From: Candidatus Sumerlaeota bacterium
GTDB lineage: Bacteria; Sumerlaeota; Sumerlaeia; UBA8349
NCBI GenBank assembly: GCA_016931035.1
Contig: JAFGFN010000203.1
Location: 1 to 32,436 of the forward strand
Direction of reading: 5' to 3'
DNA: 32,436 nucleotides
A program made the translations under genes and the position numbers. Positions 1 to 8,928 of the stretch are shown in pieces. The notes under the pieces were generated by a model. The model was not told the origin of the DNA, did not search any database, and saw only the letters and a list, made by a program, of their open reading frames with translations. Every line of letters starts with the position of its first letter. Position 1 is the first letter of the stretch.

Positions 1-333
1 CCGTGTCGCCCGTACAAGGACTACCAGTAGGCGACGATTCGCCGGCCGCTGGAACCGAGGACGACGCGGTTCGATCGGGACTCGACGCTCCAAGACGCTT
101 GACTTGCGCGCGGGCAGGAAAGATGATATCGGAGACGGTGGTTTGCGGCCCGTCTCGACCGCCTCCGAGGGTCGGGCTCCCTCCCCGATTCGGTTTCTCG
201 GCCTGTGCCCCTTCTTTGTCCGACTCCCTCTTTCGAGACACGACGGCCTCGTGCATTTCGCAACGGATAATGGGGTCGGCTCGTCGCTATTCCGCGACCC
301 CGCGTGCGCTCGCCAAAGGAAACGCTCGACACC
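1..333. other. Upstream region of ribonuclease J, no convincing gene
   Basis: Several overlapping frames are open here, as is usual in GC-rich DNA, but none shows a recognisable domain or a good ribosome binding site. I read it as the 5' region of the ribonuclease J gene and possibly the end of an upstream transcription unit. The only signal I would mark is a weak promoter-like pair at 99-127, listed separately. Confidence 0.5.
99..127 (+). promoter_or_regulatory. Possible sigma-70 promoter for ribonuclease J
   Basis: TTGACT at 99-104 is followed after 17 bases by GATGAT at 122-127. The -35 matches 5 of 6 consensus positions and the -10 matches 4 of 6. It lies about 200 bases before the likely ATG at 334. 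This is a sequence match only, so it is a weak call. Confidence 0.3.
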
Positions 334-2058
334 ATGGTCACGTCCCCACCTCTCGCCCCCGCCACGAAACCCAAGGCAGAACGGATCCGAACGCCCAACA
401 CATCGAGCCTGCGAATCGTCCCGTTGGGAGGCGTCGGGGAGTTCGGCCTGAACATGACCTGTTATGAGGTCGGGGACGAGAGGATCGTCGTCGACGCAGG
501 CGCCATGTTTCCCGAGGCCGATATGCTCGGGGTGGACCTGGTCATTCCCGACGTGCGATGGTTGAAGGAAGAGCCGGAGAAACTCAAAGCCTTCGTCCTG
601 ACCCATGGTCACGAAGACCACATCGGAGCGCTGCCCTACATTCTCGGTCAGATTCAAGCCCCGGTCTACGGCACTCGCCTCACTTTGGCCTTCCTCAGGG
701 CCAAACTCGAAGAACACGATCTGACCGGCAAGATCGATTTGATCGAATTGAGATATCGCGAATCGACCCGCATCGGCGAGAACTTCCGGATCACGCCGAT
801 TTCGGTCACCCACTCGATTCCCAACTCGGCCGCACTGGCGATTCGGACGCCGGGCGGGACCGTCCTTCACAGCGGCGACTACAAGATCGATCTCTCGCCC
901 GTCGGGGGCGAACGGTTCGACTTCCACAGCTTCAGCGAATTGGGGGAGGAGGGCGTTCTGGCTCTGGTGGCCGATTCGACCAACGCCGACCGCCCCGGCT
1001 CGACCCGGACGGAACGCTCGGTGAGCGAGAACATGGCGCCGATCTTCGCCGCGAGTCCGCGAGCCATCTTCTGCGCCACGTTCTCCACTTCCGTCCATCG
1101 TCTCCAGCAGGTCATGGATTTGGGTGCGCAATACGGCCGCAAGATCTTCGTCCTCGGGCGCAGCCTCGAACGCACCTTCGCTATCGCGACTGAACAAGGA
1201 TATCTCTCGCCTCCGGAGCGGAACCTCTGCGCCGTGCGCGACCTCGAGTCGGTGCCGCCCAACGAGAGATTGATTCTCGCCACCGGCTCGCAGGGCGAGC
1301 CGCTGTCGGTCATGTCGCGTCTAGCACTGGGCGAGCACCGGCAGGTTCAAGTCGAGAAGGACGACACCGTGATTCTCTCGGCCCGCATGATCCCCGCCAA
1401 CCAGCGGGCGATTCAGCACATGGTCAATCATTTCTGCCGTCGAGGGGCACGGGTCTACGACGAGAACTCGGCCGACATCCATGTTTCGGGTCATGCCTAC
1501 GGCGAAGAGATGAAGACCCTCATCAATCTGGTTCAGCCTCGGTTTCTGGTACCGGTCCACGGCGAGGTGCGGCAGCAAAACAGCCACCGCGACGTGGCTC
1601 TCGGCATGGGGTTCGATCCCGATTCGATCTTCGTTCTGGAAACGGGCGACGTGCTCGAATTGCATCCGCAAAATGCCCTGGTCGTCGGCAAAGTCCCGAC
1701 GGGTCGGGTGCTGGTGGACGGCAAGACCGTCGGCGAGACCGCCGACGTCGTCCTGCGCGACCGACAGCACCTGAGCGAAGACGGGATGCTCATCGCCATT
1801 CTGAACGTGGACCACAAAACGGGCGAGCTACTCACCGACCCCGAGATCGTGACCCGAGGATTCGTTTACGTGGACGAGAGCGAAGACCTGATCGCCGAAC
1901 TCAGCGCCCTGGTGCGCGACGCCTTCGAGGCCTGCGCCCGCGAGACCCGCGAGGAGTCGGAGATCCTCAACGCCGAGATTCGCCGCGCGCTGCGCAAACA
2001 CATACGCAAGAACTTCGACCGCTTCCCCCTGATCCTCCCCGTCATCCAGGAAATCTAG
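334..2058 (+). CDS. rnj: Ribonuclease J (metallo-beta-lactamase/beta-CASP RNase)
   Basis: This is a 574-aa protein of the RNase J family, which degrades and matures RNA with 5'-to-3' exonuclease and endonuclease activity in the cytoplasm. The N-terminal metallo-beta-lactamase domain has LGGVGEFGLN near residue 31 and the metal-binding HGHEDH at residues 91-96. The beta-CASP and C-terminal regions follow, with the late HVSGHAYGEE and VPVHGE histidine motifs, and the length fits the family (about 550-580 aa). I start it at ATG 334, which has AAAGGA at 315-320. A GTG at 304 would add ten residues without a clear ribosome binding site. Eighty-eight bases separate it from the next gene, another metallo-beta-lactamase-fold protein in the same direction, so the two may be co-transcribed. 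The family assignment is firm, but the choice between J1-like and J2-like cannot be made here. Confidence 0.95.
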   Translation: MVTSPPLAPATKPKAERIRTPNTSSLRIVPLGGVGEFGLNMTCYEVGDERIVVDAGAMFPEADMLGVDLVIPDVRWLKEEPEKLKAFVLTHGHEDHIGALPYILGQIQAPVYGTRLTLAFLRAKLEEHDLTGKIDLIELRYRESTRIGENFRITPISVTHSIPNSAALAIRTPGGTVLHSGDYKIDLSPVGGERFDFHSFSELGEEGVLALVADSTNADRPGSTRTERSVSENMAPIFAASPRAIFCATFSTSVHRLQQVMDLGAQYGRKIFVLGRSLERTFAIATEQGYLSPPERNLCAVRDLESVPPNERLILATGSQGEPLSVMSRLALGEHRQVQVEKDDTVILSARMIPANQRAIQHMVNHFCRRGARVYDENSADIHVSGHAYGEEMKTLINLVQPRFLVPVHGEVRQQNSHRDVALGMGFDPDSIFVLETGDVLELHPQNALVVGKVPTGRVLVDGKTVGETADVVLRDRQHLSEDGMLIAILNVDHKTGELLTDPEIVTRGFVYVDESEDLIAELSALVRDAFEACARETREESEILNAEIRRALRKHIRKNFDRFPLILPVIQEI

Positions 2059-2146
2059 GACGAACGGGAAGGAGCGATGCATCCAACGCGCGCAGGCGTT
2101 CCAGCCGCGCATCCGGGGAGCGGAATCAACACGGGAGGCCGGACTC

Positions 2147-2788
2147 GTGATTATCGAACACTTCCTGATTCCCGAGGCAAACGAAACGAACGTCTATCTC
2201 GCCGCGTGCCGCGCCACACGCGAGGCGGCGCTGATCGACGCCGGCGGCTACACGCCCGGCGTGGCCGACTTCGTCCGCGAGCACGGCCTGCGGGTCAGCT
2301 CCGTCCTCATTACCCACGGCCACTACGACCACACCGACGCCATCGAACGGTATCTGGCCGATTTCGGCGGACCGTGCCCGGTGCGCGCGGGCGCTCGCCG
2401 GACGGGAGGCGTCGCGGCCAAGGAAATGTCGGACGGCGAGACGTTCGAACTCGGCACGCTCACGGTTCGCGCGCTCCGGATGGGAGGTCACACGGAGGAC
2501 GGCGTGGCGTTTCACTTCGTGCGCGAGGCCTCGGCCGAAAAGACTTCGGCCGAAGAGACTTCGGGCGAGGGAAAGGAGTTTCTCCCCGCCGTCTCGGTCG
2601 TCTTCTCGGGCGACGCGCTGTTCGCCGGTTCCGTGGGCGGCGCCGCGCCCGGCCGAGCCCACGACCGCGAGATCGCCGACATTCGCAGCAAGATTTTCAC
2701 GCTTCCCGACGAGACGCTGGTCTTTCCCGGTCACGGCCCGGCCACGACCGTCGGCGTCGAGAAACGCCACAACCCCTTCTTCGTCTAG
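2147..2788 (+). CDS. Metallo-beta-lactamase-fold hydrolase, glyoxalase II-like
   Basis: This 213-aa protein has the THGHYDH metal-binding motif at residues 56-62, an early NxYL strand (residues 15-18), a GD(A)LF segment and a late FPGHGP histidine motif. These are typical of the small hydroxyacylglutathione hydrolase-like proteins that cleave thioesters. The start is GTG 2147, supported by GGGAGG at 2133-2138, eight bases upstream. An unusual Glu/Lys-rich insertion around residues 129-143 (SAEKTSAEETSGEGK) is encoded by a short 15-base tandem duplication at 2531-2560 and probably forms a surface loop. Substrate is unknown. It follows ribonuclease J in the same direction and may share its transcript. 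Confidence 0.85.
   Translation: MIIEHFLIPEANETNVYLAACRATREAALIDAGGYTPGVADFVREHGLRVSSVLITHGHYDHTDAIERYLADFGGPCPVRAGARRTGGVAAKEMSDGETFELGTLTVRALRMGGHTEDGVAFHFVREASAEKTSAEETSGEGKEFLPAVSVVFSGDALFAGSVGGAAPGRAHDREIADIRSKIFTLPDETLVFPGHGPATTVGVEKRHNPFFV
2531..2560 (+). repeat. 15-bp tandem repeat inside the glyoxalase II-like gene
   Basis: Two 15-base units (2531-2545 and 2546-2560) differ by one base, and a decayed third unit follows. The unit length is a multiple of three, so the frame is kept and the repeat encodes SAEKT, SAEET and SGEGK. Confidence 0.75.
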
Positions 2789-2878
2789 CGAACCCCGGAG
2801 AAGCCCTCGCCGCCCCGCTCCGTGTGCGCGGGATGGAGTCTGGACCGCTCGGTGCTGCCTGCCCGAACCACTTTCCGA

Positions 2879-2907
2879 TTGACAGTCGGCGGGGAATCGG
2901 CTATACG
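2879..2907 (+). promoter_or_regulatory. Sigma-70 promoter upstream of accD
   Basis: A perfect TTGACA at 2879-2884 is followed by an optimal 17-base spacer and TATACG at 2902-2907 (4 of 6 consensus). Transcription would start near 2914 and give accD a leader of about 250 bases. It is the best promoter match I see in the window. It lies in the gap after the preceding gene, which fits accD starting a new transcription unit. Confidence 0.7.
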
Positions 2908-2913
2908 TCCTCA

Positions 2914-3170
2914 ATACATGAAATCCTGATTCCTCTTAACTTAGAGTGTTACGGATTCGGGATCAGTGTATGTTGTCGCCCCGCGGGCTCCGCGCCCGAG
3001 CCGTCGTGTAAGACTCGGGTGGCAGGCGTCGCGGGGTGGCGTTCGCGTTCCGCGTGGATCGGTAGGGCGCGCGCGCAAGTGCCCGACGGCCGGGCCGCCT
3101 TTTCGCGCCGCGCGACGCGCGCGGACTTTCGAGTCCGCGCCAGATACGAAAACGGATGGACACGACACTC
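2914..3170 (+). promoter_or_regulatory. Long accD leader with hairpins
   Basis: The stretch between the predicted transcription start and accD has no convincing reading frame. It contains a 9-bp perfect hairpin at 3119-3140 with a TTCG loop (arms 3119-3127 and 3132-3140), ending 30 bases before ATG 3171. A second possible stem (CCCGAG...CTCGGG) lies around 2995-3020. I recognise no known riboswitch class. The leader could carry translational control, but that is inference. Confidence 0.35.
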
Positions 3171-4058
3171 ATGGCTTGGTTCAAGAAACAACAATTCACC
3201 GCTCTTCGGGCCACCACGCCGCGCGACCGGGTTCCTGACGGTCTGTGCGCCAAGTGCGCCCACTGCGGAAGCATCGTTCTCTCTCGCGATATGGAGGAGA
3301 ACCTCTTGGTGTGCCCCAAGTGCGGGCGCCACCAGAGGATGAACGCGGCCCAGCGCATCGAGCAGCTGGTCGACCCGGGCACGTTCGTCGAGACTCACGC
3401 CACCCTGGCCTCGAAGGATCCTCTGAAGTTCAAGGACGTACGCAGCTATCCCGAACAGATTCGCCGCTATCAGAAACGGTCGGGCCTGGTCGAGGCGGTG
3501 ATCACGGGCCGGGGCAAGATCTCCGGCATCGACACGTCGCTCGGTTTCATGGACTCGAACTTCATCATGGCCAGCATGGGGTCGGTCGTCGGCGAGAAGG
3601 TCACCCGCGTTTTCGAGTCCGCCATCGAGAACCGAATCCCGGCGGTGGTCGTGTGCGCGGCCGGCGGCGCGCGCATGCAGGAGGGAATTCTCTCGCTCAT
3701 GCAGATGGCCAAGACGAGCTCGCTCGTCGCCAAGATGCGCGAGGCGGGAATCCCCTATGTCCCGGTTCTCACCGACCCTTGCGGGGCGGGGGTCGCGGCG
3801 TCGTTCGCCTCGCTGGGCGACGTGATTATCGCCGAGCCCGAGGCTCTCATCTATTTCGCCGGACCCCGCGTGATCGAGCAGACGATCCGCCAGGTTCTCC
3901 CCAAGGGGTTCCAGCGTTCCGAGTTCGTCCAGGAACACGGTTTCATCGATGTCATCGTCCAACGCGCGGACCTCAAATCGACGCTGGCCAACATCTTGGC
4001 GATTCTCACCCATCAAGAGGTCGCCCCCGCTCCGTCGGCGAGCGAGGCGGTGGGCTAG
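3171..4058 (+). CDS. accD: Acetyl-CoA carboxylase carboxyltransferase subunit beta
   Basis: This 295-aa protein is the beta half of the carboxyltransferase, which moves the carboxyl group from carboxybiotin to acetyl-CoA to make malonyl-CoA for fatty acid synthesis. The four-cysteine zinc ribbon is visible as CAHC at residues 29-32 and CPKC at 48-51. The crotonase-fold core follows, with GFMDSNFIMASMGSVVGEK, a GGARMQEG oxyanion segment and LTDPCGAGVAASFA. I choose ATG 3171 because MAWFKK matches the usual family N-terminus. An in-frame ATG at 3156 adds five residues and has no better ribosome binding site. accA is not next to it, as in many genomes. It probably has its own promoter (2879-2907). 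Confidence 0.95.
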   Translation: MAWFKKQQFTALRATTPRDRVPDGLCAKCAHCGSIVLSRDMEENLLVCPKCGRHQRMNAAQRIEQLVDPGTFVETHATLASKDPLKFKDVRSYPEQIRRYQKRSGLVEAVITGRGKISGIDTSLGFMDSNFIMASMGSVVGEKVTRVFESAIENRIPAVVVCAAGGARMQEGILSLMQMAKTSSLVAKMREAGIPYVPVLTDPCGAGVAASFASLGDVIIAEPEALIYFAGPRVIEQTIRQVLPKGFQRSEFVQEHGFIDVIVQRADLKSTLANILAILTHQEVAPAPSASEAVG

Positions 4059-4091
4059 GGGTTCCGGCCCTTGAACTAAGGAGACGCGTCC

Positions 4092-5190
<1,099 letters not shown>

Positions 5191-5192
<2 letters not shown>

Positions 5193-5351
5193 TGCTCTGT
5201 CGATTCTGGAACGAGGAGTTCCGAGTACGACCTTCTCGTCAGGGCGGAGCCCGCCGTAGCCCGGTTGCTTGCTCTTGTGCCTGTAGAGAGCAGGTTGAAG
5301 CCTGTACTCAGAACGGTTCACAGCCCGCCGCAGCAGAGTCGACAGAGCGCT
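5191..5351. repeat. Palindromic dispersed-repeat element abutting the ugpC stop
   Basis: The left end (5191-5207) and right end (5335-5351) are inverted repeats matching at 15 of 17 positions. A second inverted pair lies inside, GTTCCGAGTAC near 5218-5228 and GTACTCAGAAC near 5303-5313. The 161-base unit could fold into one long hairpin. It encodes no protein and looks like a MITE-like or REP-like element. Its first two bases are the last two bases of the ugpC stop codon. Confidence 0.65.
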
Positions 5352-5739
5352 ATATCGACCTCCGGTGCCGAATGTTCTTGAGTTCTTCGGGCTTTCTCGT
5401 TTTGATGTAGCTCGGAAGGCTGTTATAGCGGTTCTCGAAAGTTGCGTCCGGAAGAAAAGCCTCGATTCGTTGAAGCGGGGCACGGATATGCATCGGCAGG
5501 TTCGCCGGCTTCGGAGCGGTAATCCGCGAATCAGGCAACCGCCTTCGCGTACCGAGGAACAAGCCCCGAAGCGGGACTCCGGATACTGCGTTCGAGAGTC
5601 GTATCATAGGCGGGAAACGGTGAATTGGCGCGTGCGGGCGGAGCGGATGCGTGTGGGGTTGTCGCCCAATTGCCGCTTCCTCCTCATCCTGAGCCAAGAC
5701 CCCTGGGTCGGCTGCTCTCGACCCGGAAGGAACGCGACC
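5352..5739. other. Intergenic region before the DUF4912 gene
   Basis: The plus frame is open through this stretch and merges with the DUF4912 gene, but the predicted peptide looks random and a strong ribosome binding site marks a later start at 5740. On the minus strand a frame ending at 5350 encodes a less biased peptide (around RIEAFLPDATFENRYNSLPSY) over about 5353-5490. This could be a decayed gene end, but I cannot name it. No promoter or RNA gene was recognised. Confidence 0.4.
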
Positions 5740-6936
5740 ATGGCAAAGGCAACCGGAAAGACGACGGCGAAGAAAACGACGTCGGCCAAGAAGACCGCGG
5801 CGAAGAAGCCGGCGGCGAGAACCGCGCCCAAGACAACCGTTGCCAAGAAGGCCGCCGTGAAGAAGACCTCGCCCAAGAAGACGACGGCAAAGAAGGCGGC
5901 GGCGAAGACCGCAGCGATCAAGAAAACCACGGTCAAACGCGTTGCCGCCGCGTCCAAGAAGCCCAAAGCCACGGTCAAGAAGACGGCTCGCTCCGCCCCG
6001 GCGCCCGCCTCGCCGCCGCGAGAGCAAAAGGCCAAGAAGGCCTTCTCCAGGGCTCTGGGCGCGTGGGCCGAGGACGAAATGGCCGTCCTCGCTCGCTCGG
6101 GAGCGGAACACGAATCCCTTCGACGCGCCGTCTCGCGAGAGGCGGTCGAGTCGAAAAAGTTCGAAATCCAGTCCGCCTCCGCCGAGCCCGCGGACTCGGA
6201 CACGGTCGCGACCGAGTTCGACCAGGTCCCTCTGTCCTTCCCGATGGCGCGCGAAATCGACGACCTCTACGACGAGACCCGATTGACGATCCTGGTTCGC
6301 GACCCGGAATGGGTCTTTGCCTACTGGGACATCGATACGGAAACCCGCAAACGATTGGGCATTCCACGAGGGCGGCACAACCGCCGCATGGCGATCCGCT
6401 GGTACGACGTGACCGACATCGAGCGCTTCGACGGCCACAACGCCCATCGCACCATGGAAATCGAAATCAGCGACGCCGCGCGTTCCTGGTATCAGAAGAT
6501 GCCCGAGGCCAACCGTTACTGGCTGGCCGACCTGGGTCTCTTCGACGATCACGGCCACTTTGTCGCCATCTGCCGGTCCAACTTGGTTCGCATGCCTCGC
6601 ATGCGCATGGCCCCCGCGCCTCGGGAGGGCGGAGCGGAACCGACCTGGATGCACGTCGAGCACGGGCCCGCCGCGCCATCGGGCAAAGTGCCTCGTAAAC
6701 GCATTCTCCAACCCGGCGAGGTGACCGTCTCGTCGTCGGGACATCGCCTCGTCGAACCCTCCTCCGAGCTCACCGAGTTTCTGGGAGCGACCGAGCTGCG
6801 CGTCAAGCCGGCCGAAAGAAAACCCGGCGCGCCGACCGAGGATATCTTCCCGGGCGCCAGCGAGCAGCTGATGGGCGGGGCGAGCGAGGGCCTGATGGGC
6901 GGAGCCAGCGAACGGCTGGTGGATCGGAAGAAGTAG
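5740..6936 (+). CDS. DUF4912 protein with histone H1-like lysine/alanine-rich N-terminus
   Basis: This 398-aa protein has three parts. Residues 1-100 are a low-complexity Lys/Ala/Thr tail of repeated KKTT, AKKAA and KKPAA units, resembling bacterial histone H1-like or AlgP-like DNA-binding tails. Residues about 165-290 match DUF4912 (RLTILVRDPEWVFAYWDID, then RYWLADLGLFDDHGHFVAICRSNLVRMP). The C-terminus ends in short repeats (GASEQLMG, GASEGLMG, GASERL). The function of DUF4912 is not established. The basic tail suggests binding to nucleic acid or another polyanion, which is inference. ATG 5740 follows GGAAGGA at 5725-5731 with an eight-base gap, and the tail begins right after it. It stands just upstream of the LPS gene block. 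Confidence 0.88.
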   Translation: MAKATGKTTAKKTTSAKKTAAKKPAARTAPKTTVAKKAAVKKTSPKKTTAKKAAAKTAAIKKTTVKRVAAASKKPKATVKKTARSAPAPASPPREQKAKKAFSRALGAWAEDEMAVLARSGAEHESLRRAVSREAVESKKFEIQSASAEPADSDTVATEFDQVPLSFPMAREIDDLYDETRLTILVRDPEWVFAYWDIDTETRKRLGIPRGRHNRRMAIRWYDVTDIERFDGHNAHRTMEIEISDAARSWYQKMPEANRYWLADLGLFDDHGHFVAICRSNLVRMPRMRMAPAPREGGAEPTWMHVEHGPAAPSGKVPRKRILQPGEVTVSSSGHRLVEPSSELTEFLGATELRVKPAERKPGAPTEDIFPGASEQLMGGASEGLMGGASERLVDRKK

Positions 6937-7071
6937 CCTGGACGGGCGTGGCGGACCGAGAGCGCCGCGTGGAGTAAGGAGGTCCAGACGCACCGATGCC
7001 CGAGATATGTCGCTTTTACGGGATTGTCATCGCCATCGGGTTGAAGCCGATGCCCCTCTCTCGACACAATC

Positions 7072-7611
7072 ATGCCTCTCGATCCTGAAGCCCTTCACGA
7101 CCGCCTCGCCTCTGTCCGAATGTTGATTCTCGACGTGGATGGGGTCCTGACCGATGGCGGCGTCTATCTGGGCGGCAGAGAGGAAACAAAACGCTTCGAC
7201 GTGCGCGACGGGACCGGGATCAAGTACCTGATGCGTTCGGGCGTCGACGTCGCCATGATCTCAGGCCGGGCCAGCGAGGCGAACGCGGCCGTCGCGCGCG
7301 AACTCGGCATCGCCGAGCTGCATCAGAACGCTCTGCGCAAGTGGCCCGTGGTCGAGGAAATGCTCCAACGCCGAGGACTCGAGGTCGAGAAGGTCGCCTA
7401 CATGGGAGACGACCTGATGGACCTCCCCGTCATGATCCGCGTCGGTCTCGCCCTCGCCCCGGCCGACGCCGCGCCCGAGGCGCGCGAACGCGCTCACGCC
7501 GTCACCGATCGGCCCGGCGGACACGGGGCGGTGCGCGAAGTGGCCGACGCCCTCCTGCGCGCCCAGGGCGTGTACGACGATCTAGTGAACGGCTACTTGT
7601 CCCGCAGTTGA
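7072..7611 (+). CDS. kdsC: 3-deoxy-D-manno-octulosonate 8-phosphate phosphatase (KdsC-type HAD)
   Basis: This 179-aa HAD-superfamily phosphatase removes phosphate from KDO 8-phosphate to give KDO, the inner-core sugar that links lipid A to the rest of LPS. The first HAD motif is LILDVDGVLTDGG (Asp21 and Asp23). TKRFDVRDGTGIKYL and the motif II serine in MISGR follow, then a lysine (ALRKWP) and MGDDLMDLPVM for motif IV. The short length without a large cap is typical of KdsC/YrbI. ATG 7072 has no strong ribosome binding site. It heads a same-strand run of envelope genes (acyltransferase, lptC, lptA-like), which supports the assignment over other small HAD phosphatases. Confidence 0.88.
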   Translation: MPLDPEALHDRLASVRMLILDVDGVLTDGGVYLGGREETKRFDVRDGTGIKYLMRSGVDVAMISGRASEANAAVARELGIAELHQNALRKWPVVEEMLQRRGLEVEKVAYMGDDLMDLPVMIRVGLALAPADAAPEARERAHAVTDRPGGHGAVREVADALLRAQGVYDDLVNGYLSRS

Positions 7612-7846
7612 GCGCACGCCGCCGCGTCGGAACCGACCGCCCCAGATTCTTCGGTCTCCGCCCTAGCGGCAAGCACGCCCAGAAGCCTGCGCCGCAACGT
7701 ATTTGGACGGCTCCGTTTCCTCAAGTTTCCTTTGCGTTCTGGACGGCTTTGCGCGAGATTCTTCTTCTCGACGCGCAGTAGCGGCGAGAACACGCCTCAC
7801 CGGGAAACGATCCGTGTCTTCTTTCTCCAGGCGAATCCGAAAAACC

Positions 7847-8782
7847 GTGAAGCACTTCCTGCGACGCGTCCGTCGTGGACTGGTTTACGCCTTGACAATG
7901 GCCGTCCGAAGGGGCATGGTGTCTCTCCCCTTGCGGTGGGCGTGCGCGCTGGGGGAAGGAGCCGGGGCTCTGGCCTACCGCCTGCTTCGCGGGCAGCGGC
8001 GCAGAGCGCTGACACACCTTGAGTTAGCATACGGAGACGGGCTGGACGCGCCTGGGCGCGAGAGCATCGCGCAAGCCGTTTTTCGCCACGCCGGCCGCTC
8101 TTTCGCCGAGCTGGCGTTTCTTTCCGTCGGACGGGGCGGGAACCTCGTGGCTCGCGCCCGTGTCCAAGGTCTGGAGAACCTCCTCGGACCGCTCGAGGAG
8201 GGACGCGGCGTCATCCTGCTGACGGCGCACTATGGAAACTGGGAGTTGATGTCGGCGGTCCTCCCGCCCTTTCTTCCGTGCGATACGGCAGTCGTCGCTC
8301 GAGAACTGAGCAATCCCGGTCTCGACCGTCTGGCGACCGACTTGCGCCGACGGTACAACCGCAAGGTGTTCGCCCGAGGACAAACGGGGCGCGACTATGT
8401 CCGGTTTCTCCGCAAAGGCGGCGTTCTGGGAGTGTTGGGCGACATCGACACGTCGCGCGGGGAAGGGATGTTCGTCGATTTCTTCGGGCATCCGGCCTGG
8501 ACCCAAGTCGGGATCGGCCGACTAGCGAAATTGAGCGGCGCGCGCGTCGTACCCGCGTTCGCGGCGAGAGACCCGCTCGATCCCACGCTTCACTGGATCG
8601 AGATCGAGCCTCCTCTTGCCGAACCGGAAACGGCCGATACGACGGAATGGGTCGAGGCGCTTACGCGCTCGGCAACCCAGGCGATCGAGCGGGCCGTCCG
8701 CCGCCGCCCGGAAATGTGGATGTGGATGCACCGGCGCTGGCGCCATCGGCCCGGACAGCGAATGCGCTCGCGGAAGATGTGA
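7847..8782 (+). CDS. lpxL: Lipid A biosynthesis acyltransferase, LpxL/HtrB family
   Basis: This protein of about 311 aa belongs to the lysophospholipid/lipid A acyltransferase family, which adds secondary fatty acids to lipid A at the inner membrane. The catalytic HX4E motif is HYGNWE at residues 128-133. GVLGDIDTSRGEGMFVDFFGHPAW and a C-terminal RRRPEMWMWMHRRWRHRP are both characteristic. A hydrophobic N-terminus with LRWACALGEGAGALAYRLLRG matches family starts. I place the start at GTG 7847, so the protein begins VKHFLRRVRRG. The frame is open back to 7703 but that extension looks non-coding, and no clear ribosome binding site settles the choice. It lies between kdsC and lptC. Which acyl position it fills cannot be read from sequence. 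Confidence 0.85.
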   Translation: MKHFLRRVRRGLVYALTMAVRRGMVSLPLRWACALGEGAGALAYRLLRGQRRRALTHLELAYGDGLDAPGRESIAQAVFRHAGRSFAELAFLSVGRGGNLVARARVQGLENLLGPLEEGRGVILLTAHYGNWELMSAVLPPFLPCDTAVVARELSNPGLDRLATDLRRRYNRKVFARGQTGRDYVRFLRKGGVLGVLGDIDTSRGEGMFVDFFGHPAWTQVGIGRLAKLSGARVVPAFAARDPLDPTLHWIEIEPPLAEPETADTTEWVEALTRSATQAIERAVRRRPEMWMWMHRRWRHRPGQRMRSRKM

Positions 8783-8810
8783 TCCGCGGGTTCGAGGGTT
8801 TCAGAGGATT

Positions 8811-8928
8811 GCGGAATGCGAAACGCGAAATGCGGAGTGCGAGGCCCGGTTCGGCGGAGGAGGGTGGCGCCGCGCCGCGCCGCGCCCTCCTCTTCAATCC
8901 GCGATCCGCAATCCGCAATCCGCAATCG
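8811..8928. repeat. Heptamer repeat element forming the 5' end of lptC
   Basis: From about 8811 to 8846 the DNA reads as degenerate seven-base units of the type GCGRAAT. From 8895 to 8928 there are about four and a half units of CAATCCG (the reverse complement reads CGGATTG). Between them lies a GC-rich segment that can pair with itself. The same CGGATTG heptamer recurs between 11284 and 11318 and, inverted, at 11417-11430. The element encodes most of the first 38 residues of LptC as annotated. Confidence 0.7.

Noticed and set aside
5365..5739. 125-codon N-terminal extension of the DUF4912 protein
   Set aside because: There is a good ribosome binding site at 5725-5731 before ATG 5740, and the lysine-rich tail begins there. 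The extension has no conserved look.
5350..6993. 547-codon minus-strand frame opposite the DUF4912 gene
   Set aside because: The peptide is Gly/Arg/Leu-rich shadow sequence across the lysine-tail region. Only its last 45 residues, outside the gene, look less biased, and I could not identify them.
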